Source: Mesorhizobium xinjiangense (lineage in GTDB: Bacteria > Pseudomonadota > Alphaproteobacteria > Rhizobiales > Rhizobiaceae). Taken from it: a stretch of 64,000 nucleotides of DNA. Where the stretch lies: contig NZ_WOAC01000002.1 in assembly GCF_009749525.1 (NCBI RefSeq), positions 186,001 to 250,000 on the forward strand, written 5' to 3'. Positions 8,736 to 16,655 of the stretch are shown here, one piece after another. The translations under genes were made by a program, and so were the position numbers. The notes beneath the pieces are model-generated. The model ran no database searches and was not told the DNA's origin. It saw only the letters and a program-made list of their open reading frames with translations. Each line of letters starts with the position of its first letter. Within the stretch, counting starts at the first letter, position 1.

Positions 8736-9218
8736 TTAGCGCTTGGAGAACTGGAAGGACCGGCGGGCCTTTGCCTTGCCGTACTTCTTGCGTTCCACCG
8801 TACGGCTGTCGCGGGTCAGGAACCCGCCGCGCTTGAGTGTGCCGCGCAGCGCCGGCTCGTAATAGGTCAGAGCCTTGGAAATGCCATGGCGCACTGCGCC
8901 CGCCTGGCCCGACAGTCCGCCGCCGGCAACGGTGGCGATGATGTCGAACTGGCCGTCGCGGTCGGCGGCGATGATCGGCTGCTTGAGGATCATCTGCAGG
9001 ACCGGCCGGGCAAAGTACTGGTCGAATTCCTTGTCGTTGACGATGATCTTACCACTGCCGGGCTTGACCCATACGCGGGCGATCGCGTCCTTGCGCTTGC
9101 CGGTGGCATAGGCGCGGCCTTGGGCGTCGAGCTTCTGGACATGGACCGGGGCTTCCGGCTGGGTGTCGACCACGCCGGTGGCGGCGCCGAGCTCTTCGAG
9201 CGAGTTGAGTTCAGCCAT
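8736..9218 (-). CDS. rpsI: 30S ribosomal protein S9
   Basis: A 160-residue component of the small ribosomal subunit. The conserved core starts at [14 protein letters not shown] and includes the [15 protein letters not shown] segment. It ends with the basic tail [17 protein letters not shown] that reaches the P-site tRNA. The roughly 35-residue N-terminal extension before the core is common in alphaproteobacterial S9. It follows rplM by only 2 bases, the universal L13-S9 operon, and is followed by a strong terminator. Confidence 0.98.
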   Translation of the reverse strand: MAELNSLEELGAATGVVDTQPEAPVHVQKLDAQGRAYATGKRKDAIARVWVKPGSGKIIVNDKEFDQYFARPVLQMILKQPIIAADRDGQFDIIATVAGGGLSGQAGAVRHGISKALTYYEPALRGTLKRGGFLTRDSRTVERKKYGKAKARRSFQFSKR

Positions 9219-9220
9219 GA

Positions 9221-9682
9221 TCAGGCCCTCTTGTTCTTGCGGTTGAGCGCGGCGACGTCGAGCGTCTCCGGCTGCTGGGCGTCATGCGGGTGCTCGGCAC
9301 CGGCATAAACGCGAAGATTCTTCATCTGGCGACGGCCGAGCGGGCCGCGCGGGATCATCCGCTCAATGGCCTTTTCGACCACACGCTCGGGAAAGCGGCC
9401 TTCGAGCAGGTCGCGCGCCGTGCGCTCCTTGATGCCGCCGGGATGGCCGGTGTGCCAGTAATACGTCTTGTTGGTGTATTTCCTGCCGGTCAGCGCCGCC
9501 TTCTCAGCATTGATGACGATGACATTGTCGCCGTCGTCGACATGAGGGGTGAAGGTCGGTTTGTGCTTGCCGCGCAGGCGGTTGGCGACGAGTGAGGCGA
9601 GGCGGCCGACGACGAGACCCTCGGCGTCGATCAGCACCCACTTCTTCTCCACATCCGCAGGCTTCTGCGAAAAGGTTTTCAT
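9221..9682 (-). CDS. rplM: 50S ribosomal protein L13
   Basis: A 153-residue early-assembly protein of the large ribosomal subunit. Signature stretches are [27 protein letters not shown], the [12 protein letters not shown] block and the GMxP-like [18 protein letters not shown] 9682 ([15 protein letters not shown]) matches the family N-terminus. The reading frame stays open upstream, but those 26 residues are not conserved L13 sequence. First gene of the rplM-rpsI operon; no strong Shine-Dalgarno sequence precedes the ATG. Confidence 0.98.
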   Translation of the reverse strand: MKTFSQKPADVEKKWVLIDAEGLVVGRLASLVANRLRGKHKPTFTPHVDDGDNVIVINAEKAALTGRKYTNKTYYWHTGHPGGIKERTARDLLEGRFPERVVEKAIERMIPRGPLGRRQMKNLRVYAGAEHPHDAQQPETLDVAALNRKNKRA

Positions 9683-9877
9683 GGTTTCGTGCTTTCGGTT
9701 CGGACCTTCCCGCAGGAAGGCGTTTCTTGTTGCTTGCTTTGAGCCGGAGCACCGGCCCAAAATGAAACGGCGACCGCACGGGCCGCTGCTATGGCGCGGC
9801 TTATAGGGGAGGGCGGGGCAGGCGTCAATACCGTTGTGGCCGACGCGTTTTGAAATAAGACAAAGATATCAATGCGT

Positions 9878-9903
9878 TATGGTAGCGGTAATATAATACC
9901 ATA
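9878..9903. promoter_or_regulatory. palindromic operator overlapping the promoter of the RelE/XRE module
   Basis: A 7-base inverted repeat, TATGGTA-N12-TACCATA. A perfect -10 hexamer TATAAT (9892-9897) lies inside it. No good -35 is visible. A palindrome over the -10 region, 75 bases before the toxin start, is what an autoregulated toxin-antitoxin operon would have. Confidence 0.55.
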
Positions 9904-9977
9904 CTGCCGAGCGCCCAGACGGATCTCAATGCAAATCGTTGCTGGAACGAAACTTTGCAATATGCTATCGCTTCGGG

Positions 9978-10232
9978 ATGCGGGAGGTAACCTATTCGCA
10001 GGAATCGCGGAAGGCGCTGCGCAGGGTTCCTGCGAATATAAGGCGGCGGATTATTGCAAAGATCGAGCAATTTGCCGCTGACCCGGTCGTTCTTGCCAAC
10101 AATGTGAAGGCGCTGAAGGGCAAACCCGGTTATCTTCGTCTTCGCGTGGGCGATTGGCGTGTCATATTTCGCGATGATGGCGCAGTTGTCGCGGTGATCA
10201 GAGTGGCGCCGCGAGGCGATGCCTATGATTGA
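9978..10232 (+). CDS. RelE/ParE-superfamily toxin
   Basis: An 84-residue small basic protein with the RelE fold signature: a helical N-terminus (SRKALRRVPANIRRRI), then KALKGKPGYLRLRVGDWRVI and a C-terminal VAVIRVAPRGDAYD. Family members are usually mRNA interferases acting at the ribosome, or gyrase poisons. The KxLKG...YRLRVGDYRVIF pattern here matches the RelE-type mRNA interferases. ATG 9978 is preferred over a TTG at 9939, which would add 13 residues. The toxin precedes the antitoxin by 12 bases, the HigBA-like gene order. Confidence 0.85.
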   Translation: MREVTYSQESRKALRRVPANIRRRIIAKIEQFAADPVVLANNVKALKGKPGYLRLRVGDWRVIFRDDGAVVAVIRVAPRGDAYD

Positions 10233-10244
10233 ACTGGACCGATC

Positions 10245-10616
10245 ATGACCAAGCAGATCATCACGACGCCGAACGGCGAGCGCATGGTTGTCCTGCCCGA
10301 GGGTGAATATCAAAGTCTGCTCGAGGCGGCGGAGGAGGCCGAAGATTTGGCGGCGATCCACCGGTTCGAGGAAAAACTCGCCGCGGGCGAGGAGGAGCTT
10401 GTCCCGGCCGAGTTCGTCCACCGCATGCTGGAAGGCGAAAGCCCGGTTCTCGTCTGGCGTGAATATCGCGGCCTTTCGGCAAGGGCGCTCGCCGAGGCGG
10501 CCGGCATATCGCAGGCCTATCTGTCGCAGATCGAGAGCGGCAAGCGCGATGGCACGATCGGCACGATGAAGAAGATCGCCGAGGCGTTGAAGGTCACCAT
10601 CGACGAACTGGTCTGA
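10245..10616 (+). CDS. XRE-family antitoxin with Phd/YefM-like N-terminus
   Basis: A 123-residue antitoxin partner of the upstream RelE-type toxin. The C-terminal half (about residues 68-120) is a helix-turn-helix of the XRE/Cro type (ARALAEAAGISQAYLSQIES), ending KKIAEALKVTIDELV. The N-terminal half contains a VVLPEGEYQSLLEAAEEAED stretch resembling the Phd/YefM and RelB dimerisation segments. The protein therefore looks like an N-terminal toxin-neutralising element joined to an XRE DNA-binding domain. It likely represses its own operon through the palindrome at 9878-9903. Confidence 0.85.
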   Translation: MTKQIITTPNGERMVVLPEGEYQSLLEAAEEAEDLAAIHRFEEKLAAGEEELVPAEFVHRMLEGESPVLVWREYRGLSARALAEAAGISQAYLSQIESGKRDGTIGTMKKIAEALKVTIDELV

Positions 10617-10625
10617 TCGCCGCGC

Positions 10626-11075
10626 CTATGTGTCGCGTTTCGGCGGGATCGAATAGGTGCCTGTGGCGTGCGCCACCGTCAGGCCGTCCGGCCCTGCCTT
10701 CATGTCGATCTCGAACACCATCAGGCTCCTGCCGAGCTTGACGATGCGGCAATGACCGTCGATCGGGCCGGCCTCGGCCTTGCGCACGAAATTGATGTTC
10801 AGGTTGGTCGTCACCGACAAGGCCTCCGGCCCGGCATGCGACAACACGCAGACATAGCCGCCAATGTCGGCCAGGGTGAACAGCGACGGTCCGGAGACCG
10901 TATTGCCCGGCCGCAGATGGCGGTGATCGGCGTTGAGCCGCACGGTGCAGCCGCCGGAGAATACGTCGACGGCGAAATAGGCGGCAAAATCGTCGTTGAG
11001 CTGCGGATAAACCTGTTTGAGGAACGTATTGACCTCGTCGGCGGTCATCACCGGTTTCATGTCGTGTTTCGTCAC
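10626..11075 (-). CDS. PaaI-family hotdog thioesterase
   Basis: A 149-residue single-hotdog-domain protein, probably an acyl-CoA thioesterase. The central helix region GNTVSGPSLFTLADIGGYVC and the strand TNLNINFVRKAEAGPIDG match PaaI/YigI-type thioesterases. In them an aspartate in the FTLAD segment takes part in catalysis. A second start at MKPVMTADE (11060) is possible. It is followed 17 bases upstream by a crotonase gene on the same strand, so a shared acyl-CoA degradation unit is plausible. The physiological substrate is unknown. Confidence 0.85.
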   Translation of the reverse strand: MTKHDMKPVMTADEVNTFLKQVYPQLNDDFAAYFAVDVFSGGCTVRLNADHRHLRPGNTVSGPSLFTLADIGGYVCVLSHAGPEALSVTTNLNINFVRKAEAGPIDGHCRIVKLGRSLMVFEIDMKAGPDGLTVAHATGTYSIPPKRDT

Positions 11076-11091
11076 TGCGGCGTCCCTCTCT

Positions 11092-11964
11092 TCAGGCCTT
11101 GGATGAGTTGATCGGGCGGTTTTGAGTCCAGTCGAAGGTCCCGAGGTCGCGCTCGCGCACGGCCTGTTTCCAGCCCGTCTCCTCGGCGCGGAGCTTGAAG
11201 TTGAGACCCTCTGGAGAGTGGCGCGTAATGCCGTCGAAGACGGTGGCGAACATCTGCGTCTGTTTCAGTCCCATCGCCTCGATCGCCTGGTTGATCACCA
11301 GCTTCTGCATCATGAGCTGGTTGACCGGGACGGCGGCCATGCGCTCGGCAAGCCGCTCGACCTCGGCGTCGAGATCATTTGCGGGGACCGACTTCGCCAC
11401 GAGCCCGATGCGCTCGGCTTCCTTGCCCTTGATCTTGTCTCCGGTGAAGAGCATCCGCTTGGCCTGCTCGGCGCCCAACCGATAGACCCACATGGCCGTG
11501 GTCGGGCAGCCCCATACCCGCACCGGCATATAGCCGATTTCCGCCTCGTCCTCCATGACGATCATGTCGGTACACAGCGCGATGTCGGACCCGCCGGCGA
11601 CCGCGAAGCCGTGCACCTTGGCCACGACCGGGCGGTAGCTGCGCCAAAGCGCCATGAAGCACTCGGTGTTGCGCATCATGAAGGCGTAGTCCTTCATCGG
11701 ATCCCACGGCATCGCCTGCGTCATCTCGTGACCACGGCCTTCCTCGGCCTGGGCATAGTAGGCGAGGTCGTATCCGGCGCAGAAGGCGCGCCCGGCGCCC
11801 GACAGCACGATGACGTGCACGCCGTCTTCGGTATTGGCGCGCGCCACGCATTCCTCGAGCTCGCGCGGCAAATCGTCGTCGATGGCGTTCAGAACCTCGG
11901 GCCGGTTGAGTGTGATGCGCGCAATGCGCCCGTCCTTTTCGTAGAGAACCTTGGCCAAATTCAT
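11092..11964 (-). CDS. enoyl-CoA hydratase/isomerase (crotonase) family protein
   Basis: A 290-residue crotonase-fold enzyme acting on acyl-CoA thioesters. Motifs are ITLNRPEVLNAID, the oxyanion-hole segment SGAGRAFCAGYDLAYYAQ and the second one VHGFAVAGGSDIALCTDM. The DDMVMED region and the RVWGCPTTAMWVYRLG stretch resemble a subgroup annotated as crotonase/enoyl-CoA hydratase in rhizobia. Start choice is unusual: GGGAGG directly abuts the ATG at 11964, while a TTG at 11958 has ideal spacing. It is divergent from a second crotonase gene at 12127. Confidence 0.88.
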   Translation of the reverse strand: MNLAKVLYEKDGRIARITLNRPEVLNAIDDDLPRELEECVARANTEDGVHVIVLSGAGRAFCAGYDLAYYAQAEEGRGHEMTQAMPWDPMKDYAFMMRNTECFMALWRSYRPVVAKVHGFAVAGGSDIALCTDMIVMEDEAEIGYMPVRVWGCPTTAMWVYRLGAEQAKRMLFTGDKIKGKEAERIGLVAKSVPANDLDAEVERLAERMAAVPVNQLMMQKLVINQAIEAMGLKQTQMFATVFDGITRHSPEGLNFKLRAEETGWKQAVRERDLGTFDWTQNRPINSSKA

Positions 11965-12126
11965 CCTCCCGGCCTTGCCTGAGTGGCATCTTCCTTTTGC
12001 GTAAACGTCAATCACAATCGACAATTCGTGGCTGTTCATCAAGTCCGTGCGTGCTAGTTCTTGGCGCGAACCGGATCGGCCGCGGACAGTGCGGCTTGAT
12101 CGGTGCAAGTCTCAAGGAGTTGACCG

Positions 12127-12951
12127 ATGGCCGATATCGTGGCGATGAAGCAGGGTGAGCAATCCGCCAATCCGGTCACCGTCGCTTTCGGCGGGGGCAT
12201 ATTGCGGCTCACCCTGTCCAATCCGCCCGCCAATGCGTTGTCGATGGCGGCGATGACCGCCCTTCAGGACGAACTTGACCGCGCAGGTGAAGACGAGACC
12301 GTGCGTGTCGTCGTCATCGATGCCGCCGGCAAGGTCTTTTGCGCCGGGCACGATTTGAAGGAACTGACGGCGCACCGCGCCGACGCCGACCACGGCCGGG
12401 CCTTCTTTGAAGTGACGATGCAGACCTGCGCGCGGCTGATGCAGACGATCGTGCGCCTGCCCAAGCCCGTCATCGCCGAGGTTGCCGGCACGGCGACGGC
12501 GGCCGGATGCCAGCTCGTTGCAAGCTGCGATCTGGCGATTGCCTCGACGGAAGCGACCTTCGCCACGCCGGGCGTCAATATCGGCCTGTTCTGCTCCACA
12601 CCGATGGTTGCACTGTCGCGCAATATCGGCCGCAAGCACGCCATGGAAATGCTTATGACGGGCGAATTGATCGAGGCGACGACGGCGCGCGAATTCGGCC
12701 TGATCAATCGCGTCGTGCCGCCGGAATATCTGAATCAGATCGTGATGAAATACGCGCAAACCGTTGCTTCCAAATCACCTTTGACGCTGAAGATCGGCAA
12801 GGAAGCCTTTTATGCGCAGGCAGAGATGGGCCTTTCGGAAGCCTATGACTATACCGCCCGCGTCATGGTGGAAAACATGATGGCGCGCGACGCCGAGGAA
12901 GGTATCGGCGCCTTCATCGAAAAGCGCAAGCCGGAGTGGAAAGGCGAATGA
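12127..12951 (+). CDS. enoyl-CoA hydratase (ECHDC3-like)
   Basis: A 274-residue crotonase-fold protein, first gene of a three-gene run. It shows LTLSNPPANALSMAAM, the first oxyanion-hole motif AAGKVFCAGHDLKELTAHR and the second AEVAGTATAAGCQLVASCDL. CSTPMVALSRNIGRKHAMEM is characteristic of the ECHDC3-like subgroup. AAGGAG sits seven bases before the ATG. It ends in an ATGA overlap with the VOC gene, so the two are translationally coupled. The exact acyl-CoA substrate is unknown. The other crotonase is transcribed divergently about 160 bases away. Confidence 0.9.
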   Translation: MADIVAMKQGEQSANPVTVAFGGGILRLTLSNPPANALSMAAMTALQDELDRAGEDETVRVVVIDAAGKVFCAGHDLKELTAHRADADHGRAFFEVTMQTCARLMQTIVRLPKPVIAEVAGTATAAGCQLVASCDLAIASTEATFATPGVNIGLFCSTPMVALSRNIGRKHAMEMLMTGELIEATTAREFGLINRVVPPEYLNQIVMKYAQTVASKSPLTLKIGKEAFYAQAEMGLSEAYDYTARVMVENMMARDAEEGIGAFIEKRKPEWKGE

Positions 12952-13406
12952 AGCTCGAACCACGCATCTCCGTCATCACGCTTGGCGTCGACGATCTCGA
13001 CCGGGCGGCCGGCTTTTACGACGCCATGGGGCTCGAGCGCAATCGTAAGTTCACCGAAGGCGTGGCCTTCTTCCAGATGGGCGGCATGATCCTGGCGCTA
13101 TGGCCGCGCGCGGAACTGGCGAAGGACGCCGGGCTTGCGGACACACCTCCGACGGCTTCCGGCGGGGAGGCCGTGCCCGGGTTCTCCGGAGTCGCACTGG
13201 CCTATAACACGCGCAGCGAAGCCGAAGTCGCGGCCATCCTCGATCAGGCCGAGACGGCCGGCGGACGCATTCTCAGGCCGGCCGCCCGCGCCTTCTGGGG
13301 CGGCGTGCAAGGCTATTTTACCGACACCGAAGGCAATCTTTGGGAAGTAGCCCACAATCCCGAGTTTCCGATCGACACTGAAGGGCGGATCGCGCTGCCG
13401 CAATGA
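12948..13406 (+). CDS. VOC (glyoxalase/bleomycin-resistance) family protein
   Basis: A 152-residue vicinal-oxygen-chelate fold protein with two beta-alpha-beta-beta-beta units. The N-terminal unit begins ISVITLGVDDLDRAAGFYDA. The C-terminal unit contains GGVQGYFTDTEGNLWEVAHN, whose glutamate is the usual metal ligand position. The family includes glyoxalase I, dioxygenases and resistance proteins, and this member cannot be assigned to one of them. Its ATG overlaps the crotonase stop (ATGA), and its own stop overlaps the next gene in the same way. Confidence 0.87.
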   Translation: MKLEPRISVITLGVDDLDRAAGFYDAMGLERNRKFTEGVAFFQMGGMILALWPRAELAKDAGLADTPPTASGGEAVPGFSGVALAYNTRSEAEVAAILDQAETAGGRILRPAARAFWGGVQGYFTDTEGNLWEVAHNPEFPIDTEGRIALPQ

Positions 13407-13924
13407 ATCACGACTTTTACGACGACGCCTATATTTCCGGCATTTTGAATTCGGTTCGCACGGTCGCGATCGTCGGCGCCTCGGCCAACGACGTGCGCCC
13501 CAGCTTCTTCGTCACCAAATATCTGATCGACAAGGGGTACACGGTCTATCCGGTCAATCCGGGGCGCGCCGGCGGCGAAATCCTCGGCCGGCCGGTCCAT
13601 GCGCGGCTGGCCGACATTGCCGAACCGGTCGACATGGTCGACATTTTCCGCGCCTCGGATGCGGTCTTGCCTGTGGTCGAGGAGGCGCTGGCGCTGGAGC
13701 CTCTGCCGAAGGTGATCTGGATGCAGCTTTCGGTGCGCAGCGATATCGCCGCCGCCAAGGCCGAAGCTGCCGGCGTCAAGGTTGTGATGAACCGCTGCCC
13801 GAAGATCGAATACGGCCGCCTGTCCGGCGAAATCGGCTGGAACGGCGTCAACAGCCGCATCATCTCCTCGAAAAAACCGCTCCTGCGCAAGGGTTTCCAG
13901 AGCTTCGGCATCCGGATGAAATAG
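13403..13924 (+). CDS. CoA-binding domain protein
   Basis: A 173-residue protein with the CoA-binding Rossmann fold seen in succinyl-CoA synthetase alpha and YccU-like proteins: TVAIVGASANDVRPSFFVTKYL, YPVNPGRAGGEILGRPV, and the cysteine-containing VVMNRCPKIEYGRL. No catalytic domain is attached. It is the last gene of the crotonase-VOC-CoA-binding run, joined by a 4-base ATGA overlap. The family has no settled function; a regulatory role in acyl-CoA metabolism is inference. Confidence 0.9.
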   Translation: MNHDFYDDAYISGILNSVRTVAIVGASANDVRPSFFVTKYLIDKGYTVYPVNPGRAGGEILGRPVHARLADIAEPVDMVDIFRASDAVLPVVEEALALEPLPKVIWMQLSVRSDIAAAKAEAAGVKVVMNRCPKIEYGRLSGEIGWNGVNSRIISSKKPLLRKGFQSFGIRMK

Positions 13925-13928
13925 AGTT

Positions 13929-13951
13929 TGACAAACTTTGCCATAATGTCA
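13929..13951. promoter_or_regulatory. possible operator of the ParDE module
   Basis: A short inverted repeat TGACA-N13-TGTCA overlaps a TTGACA hexamer (13928-13933) upstream of the antitoxin gene. The arms are only five bases and no well-spaced -10 is visible, so this is a weak call. Confidence 0.3.
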
Positions 13952-13974
13952 GATTCCGAATGTTCGGGAGCGAT

Positions 13975-14238
13975 ATGATGGTTACGATGAATGTAAGCCT
14001 GACGAAGGACATCGCCGAATTCGTCAACGGAGAAGTGGCGACCGGCGATTACGTGTCGGCGAGCGAAGTCGTGCGTGACGCGCTGCGCCTTCTAAAGCGT
14101 GACCGTGACCTTGAGGATGAAAGGGCGGCTATGCTGCGGGCGGCGGTCGATATCGGGCTGACGCAAGCAAACAGGCGGGAGTTCTCGCAGCGCACCGTCG
14201 AGCAGATTGCCGAAGACGTCCTTTCCGACGCTGAATGA
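13975..14238 (+). CDS. ParD-like antitoxin
   Basis: An 87-residue type II antitoxin of the ParD/CC2985 kind. The N-terminal ribbon-helix-helix reads MNVSLTKDIAEFVNGEVATG, then SASEVVRDALRLLKRD. The C-terminal acidic helix that would wrap the toxin follows. GGGAG at 13966-13970 supports a start at ATG 13975 or 13978; ATG 13960 is also in frame. The toxin ATG follows the stop codon with no gap, so the pair is translationally coupled. Confidence 0.88.
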   Translation: MMVTMNVSLTKDIAEFVNGEVATGDYVSASEVVRDALRLLKRDRDLEDERAAMLRAAVDIGLTQANRREFSQRTVEQIAEDVLSDAE

Positions 14239-14625
14239 ATGCGGTTGCGTCTGACCAGACAGGCCGACGCGGATATCGAGAACATACTGCGTGAAACCCT
14301 GCTGTCTTTCGGGGCCGGTCAGGTGCGCGCCTATGCCTCTCTCATCGGGCGCGGGCTGGATATGATCGCGGAAGATCCAATGCGCCCATCGTCGCGCGAA
14401 CGTCCGGACATCGCGGCAGGAATACGGTCATTTCATCTCGGACTGGCTGCCGGTCGAAGCGCCGCCGCAGCGCATCACCTCTATTACAAGACCATGACGG
14501 ATGGAGAGGCCGGGCAAGACATTGTCGTGCTGCGCATACTTCATGAGCGTATGGAGCCGAAGCGACGCGTGCTCAAGAGTATTGGCCCCAACGACACGAT
14601 GAAGAAAGGCCGGGAAGGACGCTGA
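14239..14625 (+). CDS. ParE-like toxin
   Basis: A 128-residue RelE/ParE-superfamily protein, predicted to poison DNA gyrase as ParE toxins do. The start MRLRLTRQADADIENIL is the typical ParE N-terminus, and YASLIGRGLDMIAEDPMRP and VVLRILHERMEPKRR follow the family pattern. It is about 25 residues longer than many ParE proteins because of a basic C-terminal tail (LKSIGPNDTMKKGREGR). It begins immediately after the antitoxin stop (TGAATG). Confidence 0.85.
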   Translation: MRLRLTRQADADIENILRETLLSFGAGQVRAYASLIGRGLDMIAEDPMRPSSRERPDIAAGIRSFHLGLAAGRSAAAAHHLYYKTMTDGEAGQDIVVLRILHERMEPKRRVLKSIGPNDTMKKGREGR

Positions 14626-14742
14626 TCGGCGAGTAACGATATCCCCTCAGCTTCGGCAGACCGGAAAATTCTCCTTTGCCTTTGTCGACGGCCTTTGCAA
14701 TCAATCCAATGGAACCGACAACGACGTGCAGGAGGAAACTAC

Positions 14743-16026
14743 ATGACGCAATCCACGCCCGGCTTCAGCACCCTCGCCATTCATGCCGGCGCACAGCCGG
14801 ATCCGGCAACGGGCGCGCGCGCCACGCCGATCTACCAGACGACCTCCTATGTCTTCGACGATGTCGATCACGCGGCGTCGCTGTTCGGGCTGAAGGCGTT
14901 CGGCAACATCTACACCCGCATCATGAACCCGACCCAGGCGGTGCTCGAGGAGCGCATCGCCGCGCTTGAGGGTGGCACGGCGGGCCTGGCGACCGCCTCC
15001 GGGCATGGGGCGCAGCTTCTCATATTCCATTCGCTGATGCGGCCGGGTGAGAACTTCATCTCCGCCAGGAAGCTCTATGGTGGCTCGATCAACCAGTTCG
15101 GACACGCCTTCAAGAATTTCGGCTGGGAGGTGCGCTGGGGTGACGTCGACGACCTGTCGACCTTCGAGAACCAGATCGACGACAAGACCCGCGCCATTTT
15201 CGTGGAAAGCCTGGCCAATCCGGGTGGCGTCTTCGTCGATATCGAGAAGATCGCCGAGATCGCGCGCCGGCACGGCTTGCCGCTCATTGTCGACAACACG
15301 ATGGCGAGCCCCTACCTGCTGCGGCCGATCGAGCACGGCGCCGATATCGTCGTCCATTCCATGACCAAGTTCATCGGCGGGCACGGCAACTCCATGGGCG
15401 GTATGATCGTCGACGGCGGCACCTTCGACTGGTCGAAATCGGGCAATTACCCGATGCTGTCGGAGCCGCGGCCGGAATATGGCGGCATCGTGCTGCACGA
15501 GACGTTCGGCAACTTCGCCTTCGCCATCGCTTGCCGCGTGCTGGGACTGCGTGATTTCGGCCCGGCCATATCGCCCTTCAACGCGTTCATGATCCTGCAG
15601 GGCGTGGAGACGCTGCCGCTCAGGATGCAGCGCCATTGCGACAATGCGCTGAAGGTTGCCGAATGGATCTCCAATCACTCGGCCGTCGATTGGGTGTCCT
15701 ATCCGGGGCTGGAGTCGGACCCCAACCACGCCTTGATGAAGAAGTATTCGCCGAAAGGCGCCGGTGCCGTCTTCACCTTCGGCCTGAAGGGCGGCTTCGA
15801 GGCGGGCGTGAAATTCGTCGAGGGGGTGGAGATGTTCTCCCACCTTGCCAATATCGGCGACACGCGCTCGTTGGTCATTCACCCGGCTTCGACCACGCAT
15901 CGGCAATTGTCCGACGAACAGAAGATTGCCGCCGGTGCCGGGCCCGACGTGGTGCGGCTGTCGATCGGTATCGAGGATGTCGACGACATCATTGCCGACC
16001 TCGACCAGGCGCTCGCAAAACTGTGA
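14743..16026 (+). CDS. metY: O-acetylhomoserine sulfhydrylase (aminocarboxypropyltransferase)
   Basis: A 427-residue PLP enzyme of the Cys/Met metabolism (gamma-family) fold. It would make homocysteine or methionine from O-acetylhomoserine and a thiol or sulfide. Family marks are the start FSTLAIHAGAQPDPATGARA, TPIYQTTSYVF and the active-site lysine in VVHSMTKFIGGHGNSMGG (about K209). RLSIGIEDVDDIIADL closes the protein. AGGAGG at 14730-14735 fixes ATG 14743. No SAM riboswitch is recognisable in the short leader. It appears monocistronic. Confidence 0.93.
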   Translation: MTQSTPGFSTLAIHAGAQPDPATGARATPIYQTTSYVFDDVDHAASLFGLKAFGNIYTRIMNPTQAVLEERIAALEGGTAGLATASGHGAQLLIFHSLMRPGENFISARKLYGGSINQFGHAFKNFGWEVRWGDVDDLSTFENQIDDKTRAIFVESLANPGGVFVDIEKIAEIARRHGLPLIVDNTMASPYLLRPIEHGADIVVHSMTKFIGGHGNSMGGMIVDGGTFDWSKSGNYPMLSEPRPEYGGIVLHETFGNFAFAIACRVLGLRDFGPAISPFNAFMILQGVETLPLRMQRHCDNALKVAEWISNHSAVDWVSYPGLESDPNHALMKKYSPKGAGAVFTFGLKGGFEAGVKFVEGVEMFSHLANIGDTRSLVIHPASTTHRQLSDEQKIAAGAGPDVVRLSIGIEDVDDIIADLDQALAKL

Positions 16027-16569
16027 GGCTTGGGGAGCGGCGCGTTGCGCAACCGACCGGAAACGAATATACGACCCGCGCTTGCGCAGGGCGCCAGGTA
16101 TTCGCGGTCGATCGATTGTGGATATATTTGCAATTCTTCCCCGATATTCACGCTTTTCACAAGCAGTTGCGCATTGCGGGAAGTCCTTGTTCTGGTTACT
16201 CTTAAGTCAACTCAGATGCCCGGCAGCGCCCGCAGGGACAACGGGAACCACGTTGCAGGGATCATTCTGAGGCCGCTCCGGTCCGATTGGGCGGCGGTGG
16301 GCCTGGCCTGCCAAAGCCGCAAACGGTTGCCGGATGTCCAGCGGACCCGCCCAAAAGCGGTCTGGAACGCCAAAGGCGGACCGATGCTGCCATGAAGGCC
16401 GGACAAAGCCTTCGATGGTGCGTCTGGAAACCATCCACGGTGGTTGCCCAGGCGGGGTCGAGGAAGCGCATATCTTTCGGGAATGTGCAGAGGCGGCCGG
16501 CTCAGAATTAGGATTGGATCGTGCGTGACCTTTTGGACGTGTGCGGCGGATCCTGATCTGAACAGGGAG
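16027..16569. other. gene-poor region, possible noncoding RNA
   Basis: About 540 bases between metY and a strong terminator. Open frames exist on both strands, but none has a credible start, ribosome-binding site or recognisable protein family. The region is GC-rich, with many short inverted repeats. It does not show the conserved motifs of RNase P RNA, tmRNA, SRP RNA or SAM-II riboswitches. It may be a long metY trailer or a separate transcript. Confidence 0.35.
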
Positions 16570-16604
16570 GCACTGGGAGCGATCCCAGTGCTTTCCTTGT
16601 TTTT
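16570..16604 (+). terminator. strong Rho-independent terminator
   Basis: A perfect 9-bp stem GCACTGGGA / TCCCAGTGC with a GCGA tetraloop is followed by TTTCCTTGTTTTT. It is oriented for plus-strand transcription and lies 540 bases beyond metY, unusually far for that gene's own terminator. Confidence 0.85.
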
Positions 16605-16655
16605 GGGCTTGGATCATGTTGCATGAAGCTGCCCTGACAGCAGGGCCCGGCACAT

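Noticed and set aside
14626-14742. SAM-II riboswitch upstream of metY
   Set aside because: The leader is only 117 bases and lacks the conserved pseudoknot sequence of SAM-II.
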